13,818 nt of DNA, from NCBI GenBank assembly GCA_025997675.1, contig BNUX01000082.1, positions 1-13,818 of the forward strand, written 5' to 3'. Origin of the DNA: Spirochaetia bacterium (GTDB taxonomy: Bacteria > Spirochaetota > Spirochaetia > Treponematales > Breznakiellaceae). Within the stretch, counting starts at the first letter, position 1; every line of letters starts with the position of its first letter. The notes beneath the pieces are model-generated. The model was not told the DNA's origin, ran no database searches, and was given only the letters and a program-made list of their open reading frames with translations. Below are positions 1-5,463 of the stretch, piece by piece. The position numbers were made by a program, and so were the translations under genes.

Positions 1-32
1 GATAAAAGTAAATGCAGGAGCCCTCCGCCGCT

Positions 33-623
33 TCAAGGCAGGGCATCGCCCTCCTTCAGGATGGTGATCTCCGCACGGCGGTTCAGGCGGCGGCCTTCGT
101 CGGTGGCGTTGCTGGTCAGGGGCCGGGTGCTGCCCCAAGCACGGAAAACCATGCGGTTTTCGTCTATGCCCCGGCTTTGCAGGGCTTCCACCAGGCGCTG
201 GGCGCGCCGGAAGGATAGGTCCATCTCCAAAGCCGGGTTGCCGGTGAACATGCTGTGCCCCTCTACCAGAAACAGCCTATCCGGTGGAAAGCGATTGAGC
301 ATGGCGGCCAGGGTGTCCAACCGGTAGTATTCCGTTGGCAGGAACAGGTCTGAATCGGTGTCAAAATGGATAACATACCCCATATCCGCCGGCGGTGATG
401 GGGCAAGGCCGGACCAGCCGGAAATCTGGGTCTGTCTCCTGGTTGTCAAGGGCAGCGGATTATAGAAATCAGGGTTAGAGGTGTCGGAAAATAGCGGCGC
501 CGGCTCCCCCTCCGCCATCTGGGCCTCCGCAAGGACCGGAAGGGCAAGGAACAGCAGGGTGAGGACAATGCGGAACGGTGAGAAAGACGCATGCCGCGCT
601 ACAGGTACGCTTGTCAAATCCAT
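33..623 (-). CDS. OmpA-C-like periplasmic/outer-membrane protein
   Basis: Predicted secreted protein of 196 residues that probably tethers the envelope or packs against peptidoglycan. Residues about 17-34 are a hydrophobic signal segment ending near AEA, suggesting Sec export and cleavage. Residues about 82-190 resemble the OmpA C-terminal fold: a first strand (VIHFDTDSD), the VEGHSMFTG loop, an LSFRRA helix, and a final NRRAEITI that matches the usual NRRVEI ending. There is no beta-barrel, so this is the small OmpA-domain-only type. The usual GHTD aspartate of the peptidoglycan site is methionine here (residue 125), while the helix arginine (R140) is kept. The ATG at 621-623 has no clear Shine-Dalgarno sequence; a TATAAG box ends 6 nt before it, so a leaderless start is possible and a slightly later start cannot be excluded. 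The family call is firm; the ligand is uncertain. Confidence 0.82.
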   Translation of the reverse strand: MDLTSVPVARHASFSPFRIVLTLLFLALPVLAEAQMAEGEPAPLFSDTSNPDFYNPLPLTTRRQTQISGWSGLAPSPPADMGYVIHFDTDSDLFLPTEYYRLDTLAAMLNRFPPDRLFLVEGHSMFTGNPALEMDLSFRRAQRLVEALQSRGIDENRMVFRAWGSTRPLTSNATDEGRRLNRRAEITILKEGDALP

Positions 624-698
624 AGGTATCTTATATATATCGGAATAGTTTACGGTTATGGAAAGTGTTTTAATAATTAACGATGACAGGCTTTGCGT

Positions 699-929
699 TT
701 ACACCGTAGCCGCGATCTTCTCCCGTACCAGTTCGCCGATAATTTGGGCGGGTGTCTTGTGGTCTGCTTCGGCTTTTGTCCAAAGGTAGTTGACAGATAG
801 CGTGTCCAGCCCCATGAGGCGGGCTTCACGTTGGCTTAAAAAATCGGTGCCATTGGGGCCAAGTTCAATCTCGGTACGGGTTACCAGATCGTCAAGTTCC
901 CATGCTTCCTGTTCGGTCATTCTCGCCAT
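699..929 (-). CDS. Putative antitoxin of a toxin-first type II TA pair
   Basis: A 76-residue, charged, helix-rich small protein. It is translated directly after the putative toxin: its Shine-Dalgarno (AGGAG) begins inside the toxin TAG stop (TAGGAG, around 936-941), which suggests translational coupling. The N-terminal part (MTEQEAWELDDLVTRTEIELGPNG) and the C-terminal helix (TPAQIIGELVREKIAATV) recall small antitoxins that neutralise the partner encoded next to them. No clear ribbon-helix-helix or helix-turn-helix motif can be seen by eye. The antitoxin role is inferred from size, coupling and partner. Confidence 0.6.
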   Translation of the reverse strand: MARMTEQEAWELDDLVTRTEIELGPNGTDFLSQREARLMGLDTLSVNYLWTKAEADHKTPAQIIGELVREKIAATV

Positions 930-938
930 ATTCTTCTC

Positions 939-1172
939 CTATAGGTTAAGCTGCACGATGAAACTCTTACGGACTTTCATCGCATGAAATACATTAATAG
1001 TGTTAGCGTCTATCGGGTTATACATTACTTCGAGGGGATTCCCGGCGCGATCAAAACCAATCACCACATATTTTTCGGGGAACGCGTTTATTGCAGAAGC
1101 ATGCACTTTAGTCTTAAGCGTGCTAATACCATGTCTAAACGCAGACTTGGTGAACTCGACAACGACTTCCAT
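939..1172 (-). CDS. Putative small toxin, first gene of the TA pair
   Basis: A 77-residue protein with the layout of a compact beta-rich toxin: an N-terminal strand (EVVVEFTKSAFRHGIS), a central YVVIGFDRAGNPLEVMYNP segment and a C-terminal HAMKVRKSF segment. The combination of HG(I/V), 'IGxDRAGNxLEV' and 'HAMxxR' is familiar from small toxin-like proteins (some annotated as BrnT- or RelE-like) that pair with short antitoxins, but I cannot assign a named family with certainty. The conserved His and Arg near the C-terminus would be candidate catalytic residues. The ATG sits 6 nt after a -10-like box and has no normal Shine-Dalgarno. The toxin gene comes first, as in higBA, the reverse of the usual order. 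Confidence 0.6.
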   Translation of the reverse strand: MEVVVEFTKSAFRHGISTLKTKVHASAINAFPEKYVVIGFDRAGNPLEVMYNPIDANTINVFHAMKVRKSFIVQLNL

Positions 1173-1178
1173 TACCCC

Positions 1179-1207
1179 ACTCTAGCACAAAAAAGGGCTC
1201 CGGGCAA
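1179..1207 (-). promoter_or_regulatory. Promoter of the minus-strand TA pair, predicted leaderless
   Basis: On the minus strand a TTGCCC -35-like hexamer (1202-1207) is followed after exactly 17 bp by TAGAGT (1179-1184), preceded by TGC as in an extended -10. Only 6 nt (GGGGTA) separate the -10 from the toxin ATG, so transcription would start at or next to the start codon. The -35 lies inside a terminator-like hairpin. Confidence 0.45.
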
Positions 1208-1216
1208 CCAGCGCCC
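1189..1216 (-). terminator. Minus-strand intrinsic terminator-like hairpin upstream of TA1
   Basis: Read on the minus strand, arms at 1208-1216 and 1195-1203 form a 9-bp stem with one G/A mismatch and one G-U pair around a TTGC loop, followed by six T (1189-1194). No minus-strand gene lies directly upstream to be terminated. It may be the remnant terminator of a gene displaced by the TA island, or a guard against read-through into the toxin. Confidence 0.5.
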
Positions 1217-1309
1217 CTGGACGCTTCCCTTTTCCTCCGTTATGCACGTACGCTCAAACGCTCCACCACAATGAGTGAAACGTAATCATTAACTGATTGG
1301 GCGACTTTA

Positions 1310-1325
1310 TCCGCATTATAGCGGA
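1310..1325. repeat. Short inverted repeat TCCGC-N6-GCGGA
   Basis: TCCGC (1310-1314) and GCGGA (1321-1325) flank ATTATA in the 226-bp spacer between the two divergently transcribed TA pairs. It could be an operator or a small hairpin. Apart from this, the TA1 promoter/hairpin and the TA2 promoter, I see nothing in 1173-1398. Confidence 0.3.
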
Positions 1326-1363
1326 GGGTGAGAGGCCCTGTCCCTGGTTCCCGGGCGGTCCCC

Positions 1364-1392
1364 TTGTTTTACCTTCTCTTTCATGCTACACT
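1364..1392 (+). promoter_or_regulatory. Promoter of the YafQ-type TA operon, predicted leaderless
   Basis: TTGTTT (1364-1369), 17-bp spacer, then TACACT (1387-1392) preceded by TGC (extended -10). Six bases (TACCCC) separate the -10 from the antitoxin ATG at 1399, and there is no Shine-Dalgarno, so the transcript should begin at the ATG. Confidence 0.5.
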
Positions 1393-1398
1393 TACCCC

Positions 1399-1608
1399 AT
1401 GACCATAGAACAAATTGTAGACATACCCTCTCCTGCGGAGGCGGATTCTTGGGAAGATATAGGCATGGACGGAGAGTGCCCCCTGGATCACACGCCCAAC
1501 GCCGAAACTGCGGCGGCTATCCGGGAAGGCAGGGCCATGATGCGCGGGGAAATCCCGACCACATGGTATAATTCCCTTGATGATATGTGGGAAGCCTTGC
1601 ACAAGTAG
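1399..1608 (+). CDS. RelB/DinJ-like antitoxin partner of YafQ-type toxin
   Basis: A 69-residue acidic protein read from the ATG at 1399. A longer in-frame ATG exists at 1297, but its extra residues look non-coding and the promoter lies between the two. The C-terminal half (NAETAAAIREGRAMM, then WYNSLDDMWEALHK) matches the toxin-wrapping region of RelB-type antitoxins, including the common final 'S.D.LWEAL' helix. The N-terminal 30 residues are acidic (MTIEQIVDIPSPAEADSWED) and do not look like the ribbon-helix-helix DNA-binding domain of DinJ. The antitoxin may therefore not repress its own promoter in the usual way. The toxin gene starts 3 nt after its stop. Confidence 0.72.
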   Translation: MTIEQIVDIPSPAEADSWEDIGMDGECPLDHTPNAETAAAIREGRAMMRGEIPTTWYNSLDDMWEALHK

Positions 1609-1611
1609 CGT

Positions 1612-1890
1612 ATGCTGAAACATACTTTTGCCGGATCCTTTAAGAATGACCTGAAGATGCTGGAAAAACGCCGTTGGGACACGACGAAGCTGAGGGATGT
1701 CATGGACCTCATCATTGCCGAACAACTGTTGCCTCCCCGCTGCCGGAACCACCCCCTGCATGGCGAGTGGGAAGGGAGCCTTGACTGCCATGTTCAGGGC
1801 GATTGGGTGTTGATTTATGAAATCGACCCGGCGGCCAAAACCGTTACCTTTCATCGCACCGGAACCCATTCCGATCTGTTCAAAAAATAA
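1612..1890 (+). CDS. YafQ-family mRNA interferase toxin
   Basis: A 92-residue toxin of the RelE/YafQ fold, expected to cleave mRNA in the ribosomal A site. The residues known to matter in E. coli YafQ are all recognisable: H47 in NHPLHG, H60 and D64 with W65 in CHVQGDW, and H86 and F90 in GTHSDLF. Length equals the family norm (about 92). It follows the antitoxin by only 3 nt and so should be translationally linked to it. The full catalytic set argues for an active toxin rather than a decayed one. Confidence 0.88.
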   Translation: MLKHTFAGSFKNDLKMLEKRRWDTTKLRDVMDLIIAEQLLPPRCRNHPLHGEWEGSLDCHVQGDWVLIYEIDPAAKTVTFHRTGTHSDLFKK

Positions 1891-1916
1891 CCGCATCTCC
1901 CACCCAATCGGGGGCG

Positions 1917-1957
1917 CACCAAAAAAGGCCGCCCCCGGTTTCCCGGAAGCGGCCTGC
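1917..1957 (-). terminator. Minus-strand intrinsic terminator, copy 1 of a 41-bp repeat
   Basis: On the minus strand this reads as a 12-bp stem (arms 1943-1954 and 1927-1938, two G-U pairs) with a GAAA loop, followed by six T (1921-1926). On the plus strand the same arms carry two C/A mismatches and lack a T-run, so it is built for minus-strand transcripts. All 41 bases are identical to 2639-2679. It lies between two plus-strand TA operons, with no minus-strand gene directly feeding it. Confidence 0.75.
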
Positions 1958-1996
1958 GGGGGATTTCGTCACCCTACTCCTTGTAAAATCATGCTA

Positions 1997-2038
1997 TTAA
2001 CCCTATGCGGTGATTTGTGCTATACTGCCAGAAGGAGG
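1997..2038 (+). promoter_or_regulatory. Promoter and Shine-Dalgarno of the MazF-type TA operon
   Basis: TTAACC (1997-2002), 18-bp spacer, then TATACT (2021-2026) with an upstream TGC (extended -10). Unlike the other two TA pairs, this one has a normal Shine-Dalgarno (AAGGAGG, 2032-2038) 6 nt before the ATG at 2045. The -10 neighbourhood TGTGCTATACT is almost identical to that of TA1 (TGTGCTAGAGT). Confidence 0.55.
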
Positions 2039-2044
2039 CCGAAC

Positions 2045-2245
2045 ATGATCGAACTCGCCGTTTTGCATAGAGAAATTGAAACCCTCTCGCCGGTTCAGCA
2101 GGAAAGGGTCTATTCTTTTGTGTATCGGTTGAAGCATCCCGATTGCGCACCGGCGGCGGAAAGGGTTGAACCTTTCGCCAGCGAGCGGGAGGCAATGGAT
2201 TTTGCCAATGACTGCGCTCTAAGGCTGTTGCATGAAGCGTGGTGA
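2045..2245 (+). CDS. Small antitoxin partner of MazF-type toxin
   Basis: A 66-residue protein starting at the ATG preceded by a strong AAGGAGG. It is mainly helical: a first segment (IELAVLHREIETLSPVQQERVYSFVYRLKH) resembles the 'LPxxxQxxVxxFVxxL' helix of short antitoxins, and the C-terminal part (SEREAMDFANDCALRLLHEAW) is the likely toxin-binding segment. There is no AbrB/MazE-type swapped-hairpin DNA-binding domain that I can see. Its 3' end overlaps the toxin gene by 14 nt, typical of TA operons. Assignment rests mainly on this context. Confidence 0.68.
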   Translation: MIELAVLHREIETLSPVQQERVYSFVYRLKHPDCAPAAERVEPFASEREAMDFANDCALRLLHEAW

Positions 2246-2573
2246 GTTGTGGACGCTCCAGGACCGGAACTACGCCTCCAAGTCCCGCCCGGTGGTGATT
2301 GTGCAGGCAGATTCCGCAAGCGGTTTTGACTCGGTAGTTTTGTGCCTGTTCACCTCGTTTGAATCGGACGCTATCGCCACCAGGGTGAGAATAGAGCCCT
2401 CCGCCGGAAATGGGCTGCAAAAAACCAGTTATGTGATGGCCGATAAAATCGTTACCGTGGATAAGGCTATGCTCGGCGAACGCATCGGGAGCCTGTCCGA
2501 CAGCCAGATGCGCATGGTGGCAGGCAAGCTCGCCAAGGTACTGGAAATCCACAAAAGTGATATTGAGGAGTAA
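2232..2573 (+). CDS. MazF/PemK-family endoribonuclease toxin
   Basis: A 113-residue MazF-like toxin, expected to cut single-stranded mRNA at short specific sequences. Family landmarks occur in order: the N-terminal KRGELW strand, SRPVVIVQAD with the catalytic-loop arginine (R19), the LFTSFES strand end (T41, the MazF catalytic Thr position), a basic 'ATRVRIEP' strand, then the C-terminal 'VMADKIVTVDKAMLGERIGSL' region and a final helix. Length is normal for the family. It overlaps the antitoxin gene by 14 nt in another frame. It appears intact. Confidence 0.88.
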   Translation: MKRGELWTLQDRNYASKSRPVVIVQADSASGFDSVVLCLFTSFESDAIATRVRIEPSAGNGLQKTSYVMADKIVTVDKAMLGERIGSLSDSQMRMVAGKLAKVLEIHKSDIEE

Positions 2574-2638
2574 ATCACCGCTGCTTTTTCCATAACTCAT
2601 GCCCGCTCCACATGCCGGAGTGACGTCGCCTGTGCGCT

Positions 2639-2679
2639 CACCAAAAAAGGCCGCCCCCGGTTTCCCGGAAGCGGCCTGC
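2639..2679 (-). terminator. Minus-strand intrinsic terminator, copy 2, for the lipoprotein gene
   Basis: Same 41 bases as 1917-1957: stem arms 2665-2676 and 2649-2660 with a GAAA loop, and six T at 2643-2648 on the minus strand. It lies 44 bp after the stop of the minus-strand lipoprotein gene, so this copy has an obvious job: ending that transcript. Confidence 0.8.
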
Positions 2680-2686
2680 TCGTAGG

Positions 2687-2717
2687 AAGCGCGATTCGGC
2701 CGGCCGAATCGCCGCTT
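2687..2717. repeat. Long palindrome with a 22-bp perfect core
   Basis: Bases 2691-2712 form a perfect 22-bp palindrome with a GGCCGGCC centre. Adding AAGC (2687-2690) and GCTT (2714-2717) with one bulged base gives a 15-bp stem. With no loop it is more plausible as a DNA palindrome (protein site, cruciform, recombination remnant) than as an RNA hairpin. It sits between the lipoprotein stop codon and its terminator. Confidence 0.6.
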
Positions 2718-2722
2718 ACACG

Positions 2723-4345
2723 CTATTTGACACAGAATGCGGGGGCGACGCCTTGCGTACCGTGATCCATGTTATTTCCGGACGTACCGTCGGGGCTCAA
2801 ATTGCAGGAACTGCCAAACGTGGTATTACTGGGCGATGCCATCCACCACGACGCGGAATAAGAGGGGGTGGATTTGCCGTATTTTTTTCTCCTGCCGGGA
2901 CTTGCGTAATACTCGAAACGCCCCTGATTATCAGCCTTTTCGTAGGCCGCATTCGAATTTGTATTGCCGCCGAACATCTCCCATTCCGTGGGCAGGAAGA
3001 GTTCGTCCGTTATCGTATCATCCGTCGTCCATTTCGTGGAGCTATCCTTCCAGCCTTTCCACAATATGCGGGACGGCGCCCAGAGGACATCCGCCGGCAC
3101 GCCTGCGGCTTTAAGCCCCGTAAGGTAATTGCCGATAAGGTAGGCCCGCATTTCGATTGCCGCGTAGCCGTTCACGACGTTATCGTAGGGGTGCATCCGG
3201 CGTGTTACCGGGACGTTCTGGAACTGGAACACCAGGTGGGGGTCGGTTCCGTTGCCGTTGATACCGTTATAGGTGTTGATACCCACCACGATAAGCCGCA
3301 GGAGCCGTCCTTCATAGCCGACAAAAGGCAGGGTTGATGGCGTTGTTGCCGCGTCGATTGCGGTGATTTTGCCATAACCGATTGTAGTGTCGTCAATGGG
3401 ATAGCCCGCAACGTTGAGGGTGGCCAGGTCGATGTAGTCGCCCAGGGCTATGGCTCCCAGCTTGAGCGTTGTGCCCGAACCGGAAACCGTCGGGTTTGTC
3501 GCAAGGTAGTCGTGGAGCGCGTTAAAGAGTTGCGTTACTATCGTCGCACTGTTCGTCGTTACGTCAACGCCGAATTTGGCGGCGATACTTGTGGCAGAGG
3601 CGTCGACGATGGGGCCCTTATGCAGGGTTATGCTTTTCGGCCCGCCTTCTATACCGTCCTTGCTGATGGTCACCGTGGTGTCTCCCGCTGTGCTAACGGC
3701 GGTAAGGGCTAGGCTCCAGGTTGTTCCGCCTCCGGTTAGGCTCCCCTTGGTTGCCGCGCCGAGCCCGCCGCCTATGGTGATGTGGCTGGCATCGAGTCCC
3801 GTAACGGCTGCGCTGAACACAAAGTCGATTTTAGTCGTTGTGGTGGTATTCAAGACGCCGTCCGCCGTGGGGGTGTAGGTGATGGGAGGGTCGGCTAAAG
3901 GGGTTGCCGTTGCGGTCTTGCCGGCGCTGCTGTTACCGGATGTATCCACGGTCTTTACGGTAAAGGTGTACGGCGTGTTATTGGTCAGGCCGGTAATCGT
4001 CTTGGTTTTGATTCCCTTGGTAACATTTACCGATTGGGCTGTGACGTTCGTATAGGTGATTACCACCTTTGAGAAGTCGCTGTCCGTGGGGTCGGTCCAG
4101 GTAAGCACTACCTGTTCGTTTCCGGCGGCTGTATTTAGGGCGCCTACCTCCGCCGGGGCGGTGGTATCGGTGGGGTCGGTGGCGCCTGGGCCGGTACCAC
4201 CGGGGCCGGTGCCGCCGGGGTTAGTGGCGTTGGGGCTGGGGGTGTCGGGGCCGTTGGCGTTCTCGCAGCCTGCAAGGCCCAGCGTCCAAAATACTGCCAC
4301 GGTCAAAAGTGTCAGGATCGTCAACGGTGTACGAAACTTTTTCAT
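2723..4345 (-). CDS. Surface lipoprotein with Fn3, Ig-like and DUF6273/FGE-like C-terminal domain
   Basis: A predicted 540-residue lipoprotein. Start: ATG at 4343-4345 with AGAAGGAAA upstream; a longer in-frame ATG at 4438 lacks a signal sequence directly after it. Domains in order: basic then hydrophobic signal peptide with lipobox LAGC (C27), a low-complexity linker with GTGPG repeats (about 40-60), a fibronectin type III domain (about 62-150, ending in TPYTFTVKTVDTSGNSSAG), a second Ig-like region (about 155-245), then a large C-terminal module. The last 200 residues (LRLIVVGINTY, ELFLPTEWEMFG, WWMASP, ending GVAPAFCVK) resemble DUF6273- or sulfatase-modifying-factor-like domains that often carry ligand-binding or variable surfaces. 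It probably follows the 4439-5215 gene in one transcript (93-bp gap). The binding partner is unknown. Confidence 0.8.
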   Translation of the reverse strand: MKKFRTPLTILTLLTVAVFWTLGLAGCENANGPDTPSPNATNPGGTGPGGTGPGATDPTDTTAPAEVGALNTAAGNEQVVLTWTDPTDSDFSKVVITYTNVTAQSVNVTKGIKTKTITGLTNNTPYTFTVKTVDTSGNSSAGKTATATPLADPPITYTPTADGVLNTTTTTKIDFVFSAAVTGLDASHITIGGGLGAATKGSLTGGGTTWSLALTAVSTAGDTTVTISKDGIEGGPKSITLHKGPIVDASATSIAAKFGVDVTTNSATIVTQLFNALHDYLATNPTVSGSGTTLKLGAIALGDYIDLATLNVAGYPIDDTTIGYGKITAIDAATTPSTLPFVGYEGRLLRLIVVGINTYNGINGNGTDPHLVFQFQNVPVTRRMHPYDNVVNGYAAIEMRAYLIGNYLTGLKAAGVPADVLWAPSRILWKGWKDSSTKWTTDDTITDELFLPTEWEMFGGNTNSNAAYEKADNQGRFEYYASPGRRKKYGKSTPSYSASWWMASPSNTTFGSSCNLSPDGTSGNNMDHGTQGVAPAFCVK

Positions 4346-4438
4346 CTTCTTTTTCCTTCTATATAAAAGAGCCGGCAGGTTAGGACGCTCGAAAAACTTC
4401 CGAGCCTCTTCGCCCTCATTCCTGCCCAACCCCCTCAA

Positions 4439-5215
4439 TCACGAAACTATCGCCTCCACGATGGAGCTCCACGGCCCCTGGCCGCCGTGGGCGTTCAGGT
4501 AGCGGCCCGCCACCCGGAACAGCTTGCCGATACTGCCCGGCGGCAGGTTGATGGTGATGTATTTGTTCTTGTTAATGATGGTGTGGTTAAACTCCTCCGG
4601 GTCTATCGAAAACACCGTCCCATTGGGGTCTACCAGTTCCCAGTGGATTTCCCGGGTGTCGGCCACCCCGTCCCGGTCCACCGGGCTGCCCGGCAGGTGG
4701 GTTACCAGGAGGCGTACCTGGCCCGGGCCGGTGTGCAATACCACGATTTGCAGGATACCCCGGGGGTTCGGCACCGCCGCATGGGCGTGGTTCCTGGTGA
4801 CGCCCATTTCCTCCGCTTCCGCCTCCGTGAGGGGGGGAACAAGGAGGTACCGGTCTTTGAGAAACATCATCTGTTCGCGCATGTTGAAAAAGGCAACCTT
4901 GCAGGCGGTGGTTTGCGAACGGGTACAGCCGTTGGGGTCCGTGGTTATGGCCAGGGCGGCGCCGGCGATATTCGTCCGGGCCTCATGTTTGTCCGTCTCC
5001 GCGGTGGGTATGAGCCACGCCGAGCCTTTAATCGCCAGTATGGTGGACCATTTGCGGCCCAGGGCCAGCTGCTCCGTACGGGAGTTCGGCATCCAGCGGG
5101 GGTAGCCATGTGGGCTGGGCGGGGTGTCCGGCGACGCCATGCTTATCATGAGGACGCGGGTGAGTAAGGATGCGGTGTAGTCAAACACCGGCATATCGAA
5201 AATTCCTAAAAACAT
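4439..5215 (-). CDS. Hypothetical protein, possible C-terminal Fn3-like fold
   Basis: I do not recognise this 258-residue protein. The start at 5213-5215 is chosen because AAAGGAAGG precedes it with good spacing and homology-like composition begins there; the frame stays open upstream to an ATG at 5647, through a minisatellite. No signal peptide is evident (MFLGIFDMPVFDYTAS). The middle contains two Cys (NGCTRSQTTACKVAF) and a run of hydrophobic and charged helices (NMREQMMFLKDRYL). The C-terminal 100 residues alternate strands and end in 'LFRVAGRYLNAHGGQGPWS', which looks like the last strands of a fibronectin type III or similar beta-sandwich. It lies 93 bp upstream of the Fn3 lipoprotein on the same strand, so a shared role at the cell surface is possible. 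Confidence 0.65.
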   Translation of the reverse strand: MFLGIFDMPVFDYTASLLTRVLMISMASPDTPPSPHGYPRWMPNSRTEQLALGRKWSTILAIKGSAWLIPTAETDKHEARTNIAGAALAITTDPNGCTRSQTTACKVAFFNMREQMMFLKDRYLLVPPLTEAEAEEMGVTRNHAHAAVPNPRGILQIVVLHTGPGQVRLLVTHLPGSPVDRDGVADTREIHWELVDPNGTVFSIDPEEFNHTIINKNKYITINLPPGSIGKLFRVAGRYLNAHGGQGPWSSIVEAIVS

Positions 5216-5230
5216 ATTGTTCCTTCCTTT

Positions 5231-5243
5231 GGGCCAATGGCCC
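5231..5243. repeat. Hairpin next to the ribosome-binding site of the 4439-5215 gene
   Basis: GGGCC-AAT-GGCCC forms a 5-bp all-GC stem with a 3-nt loop directly upstream of the AAAGGAAGG Shine-Dalgarno of the minus-strand gene. It may protect the 5' end or tune ribosome access. Confidence 0.4.
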
Positions 5244-5274
5244 GATTTCTTAATCCCTAGTGCGGCAGACGGTT

Positions 5275-5463
5275 CTACCGGGGTCACGGTAGCCTCTACC
5301 GGGGTCACGGTAGCTTCCACCGGGGTCACGGTGGCCTCCACCGGGGTCACGGTAGCCTCCACCGGGGTCACGGTGGCCTCCACCGGGGTCACGGTAGCTT
5401 CCACCGGGGTCACGGTGGCCTCCACCGGGGTCACCGCAGCCTCCACGGAGGTCACGGGTATAC
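5275..5463. repeat. 21-bp minisatellite, 8 units plus a degenerate ninth
   Basis: Eight consecutive 21-bp units (5275, 5296, 5317, 5338, 5359, 5380, 5401, 5422) share CYACCGGGGTCAC and vary mostly as GGTAGC/GGTGGC and CT/TT; the ninth (5443-5463) is degenerate. Each canonical unit contains ACCG-N6-CGGT, a small inverted repeat. Being 21 bp, the repeat keeps the frame: the minus strand would read VTPVEAT and the plus strand STGVTVA. There are no unique spacers, so it is not CRISPR. Confidence 0.95.

Noticed and set aside
1..32. Terminator after the OmpA-like gene
   Set aside because: GGAG/CTCC arms with a two-base loop and an interrupted T-run are too weak, and the window ends here.
1297..1398. 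Longer N-terminus for the YafQ antitoxin
   Set aside because: The extra residues span the predicted promoter, look non-coding and would have no Shine-Dalgarno.
1989..2600. Minus-strand open frame of 203 codons over the MazF-type pair
   Set aside because: The plus strand encodes MazF with its motifs and a coupled antitoxin; the antisense frame has no domain or ribosome-binding site.
2753..3337. Plus-strand open frame of 194 codons within the lipoprotein gene
   Set aside because: The minus-strand product has a signal peptide, lipobox and clear domains; the plus-strand product has none of these.
2723..3350. Complete diversity-generating retroelement
   Set aside because: No reverse transcriptase, template repeat or accessory gene can be seen in the window; only a possible target domain remains.
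4487..5167. Plus-strand 226-residue open frame (and an overlapping one at 4524-5105)
   Set aside because: Antisense to the 258-residue minus-strand gene, no Shine-Dalgarno and no recognisable domain; it is a by-product of high GC.
5275..5463. CRISPR array
   Set aside because: The 21-bp units are contiguous, without unique spacers, and no cas gene is present; this is a minisatellite.
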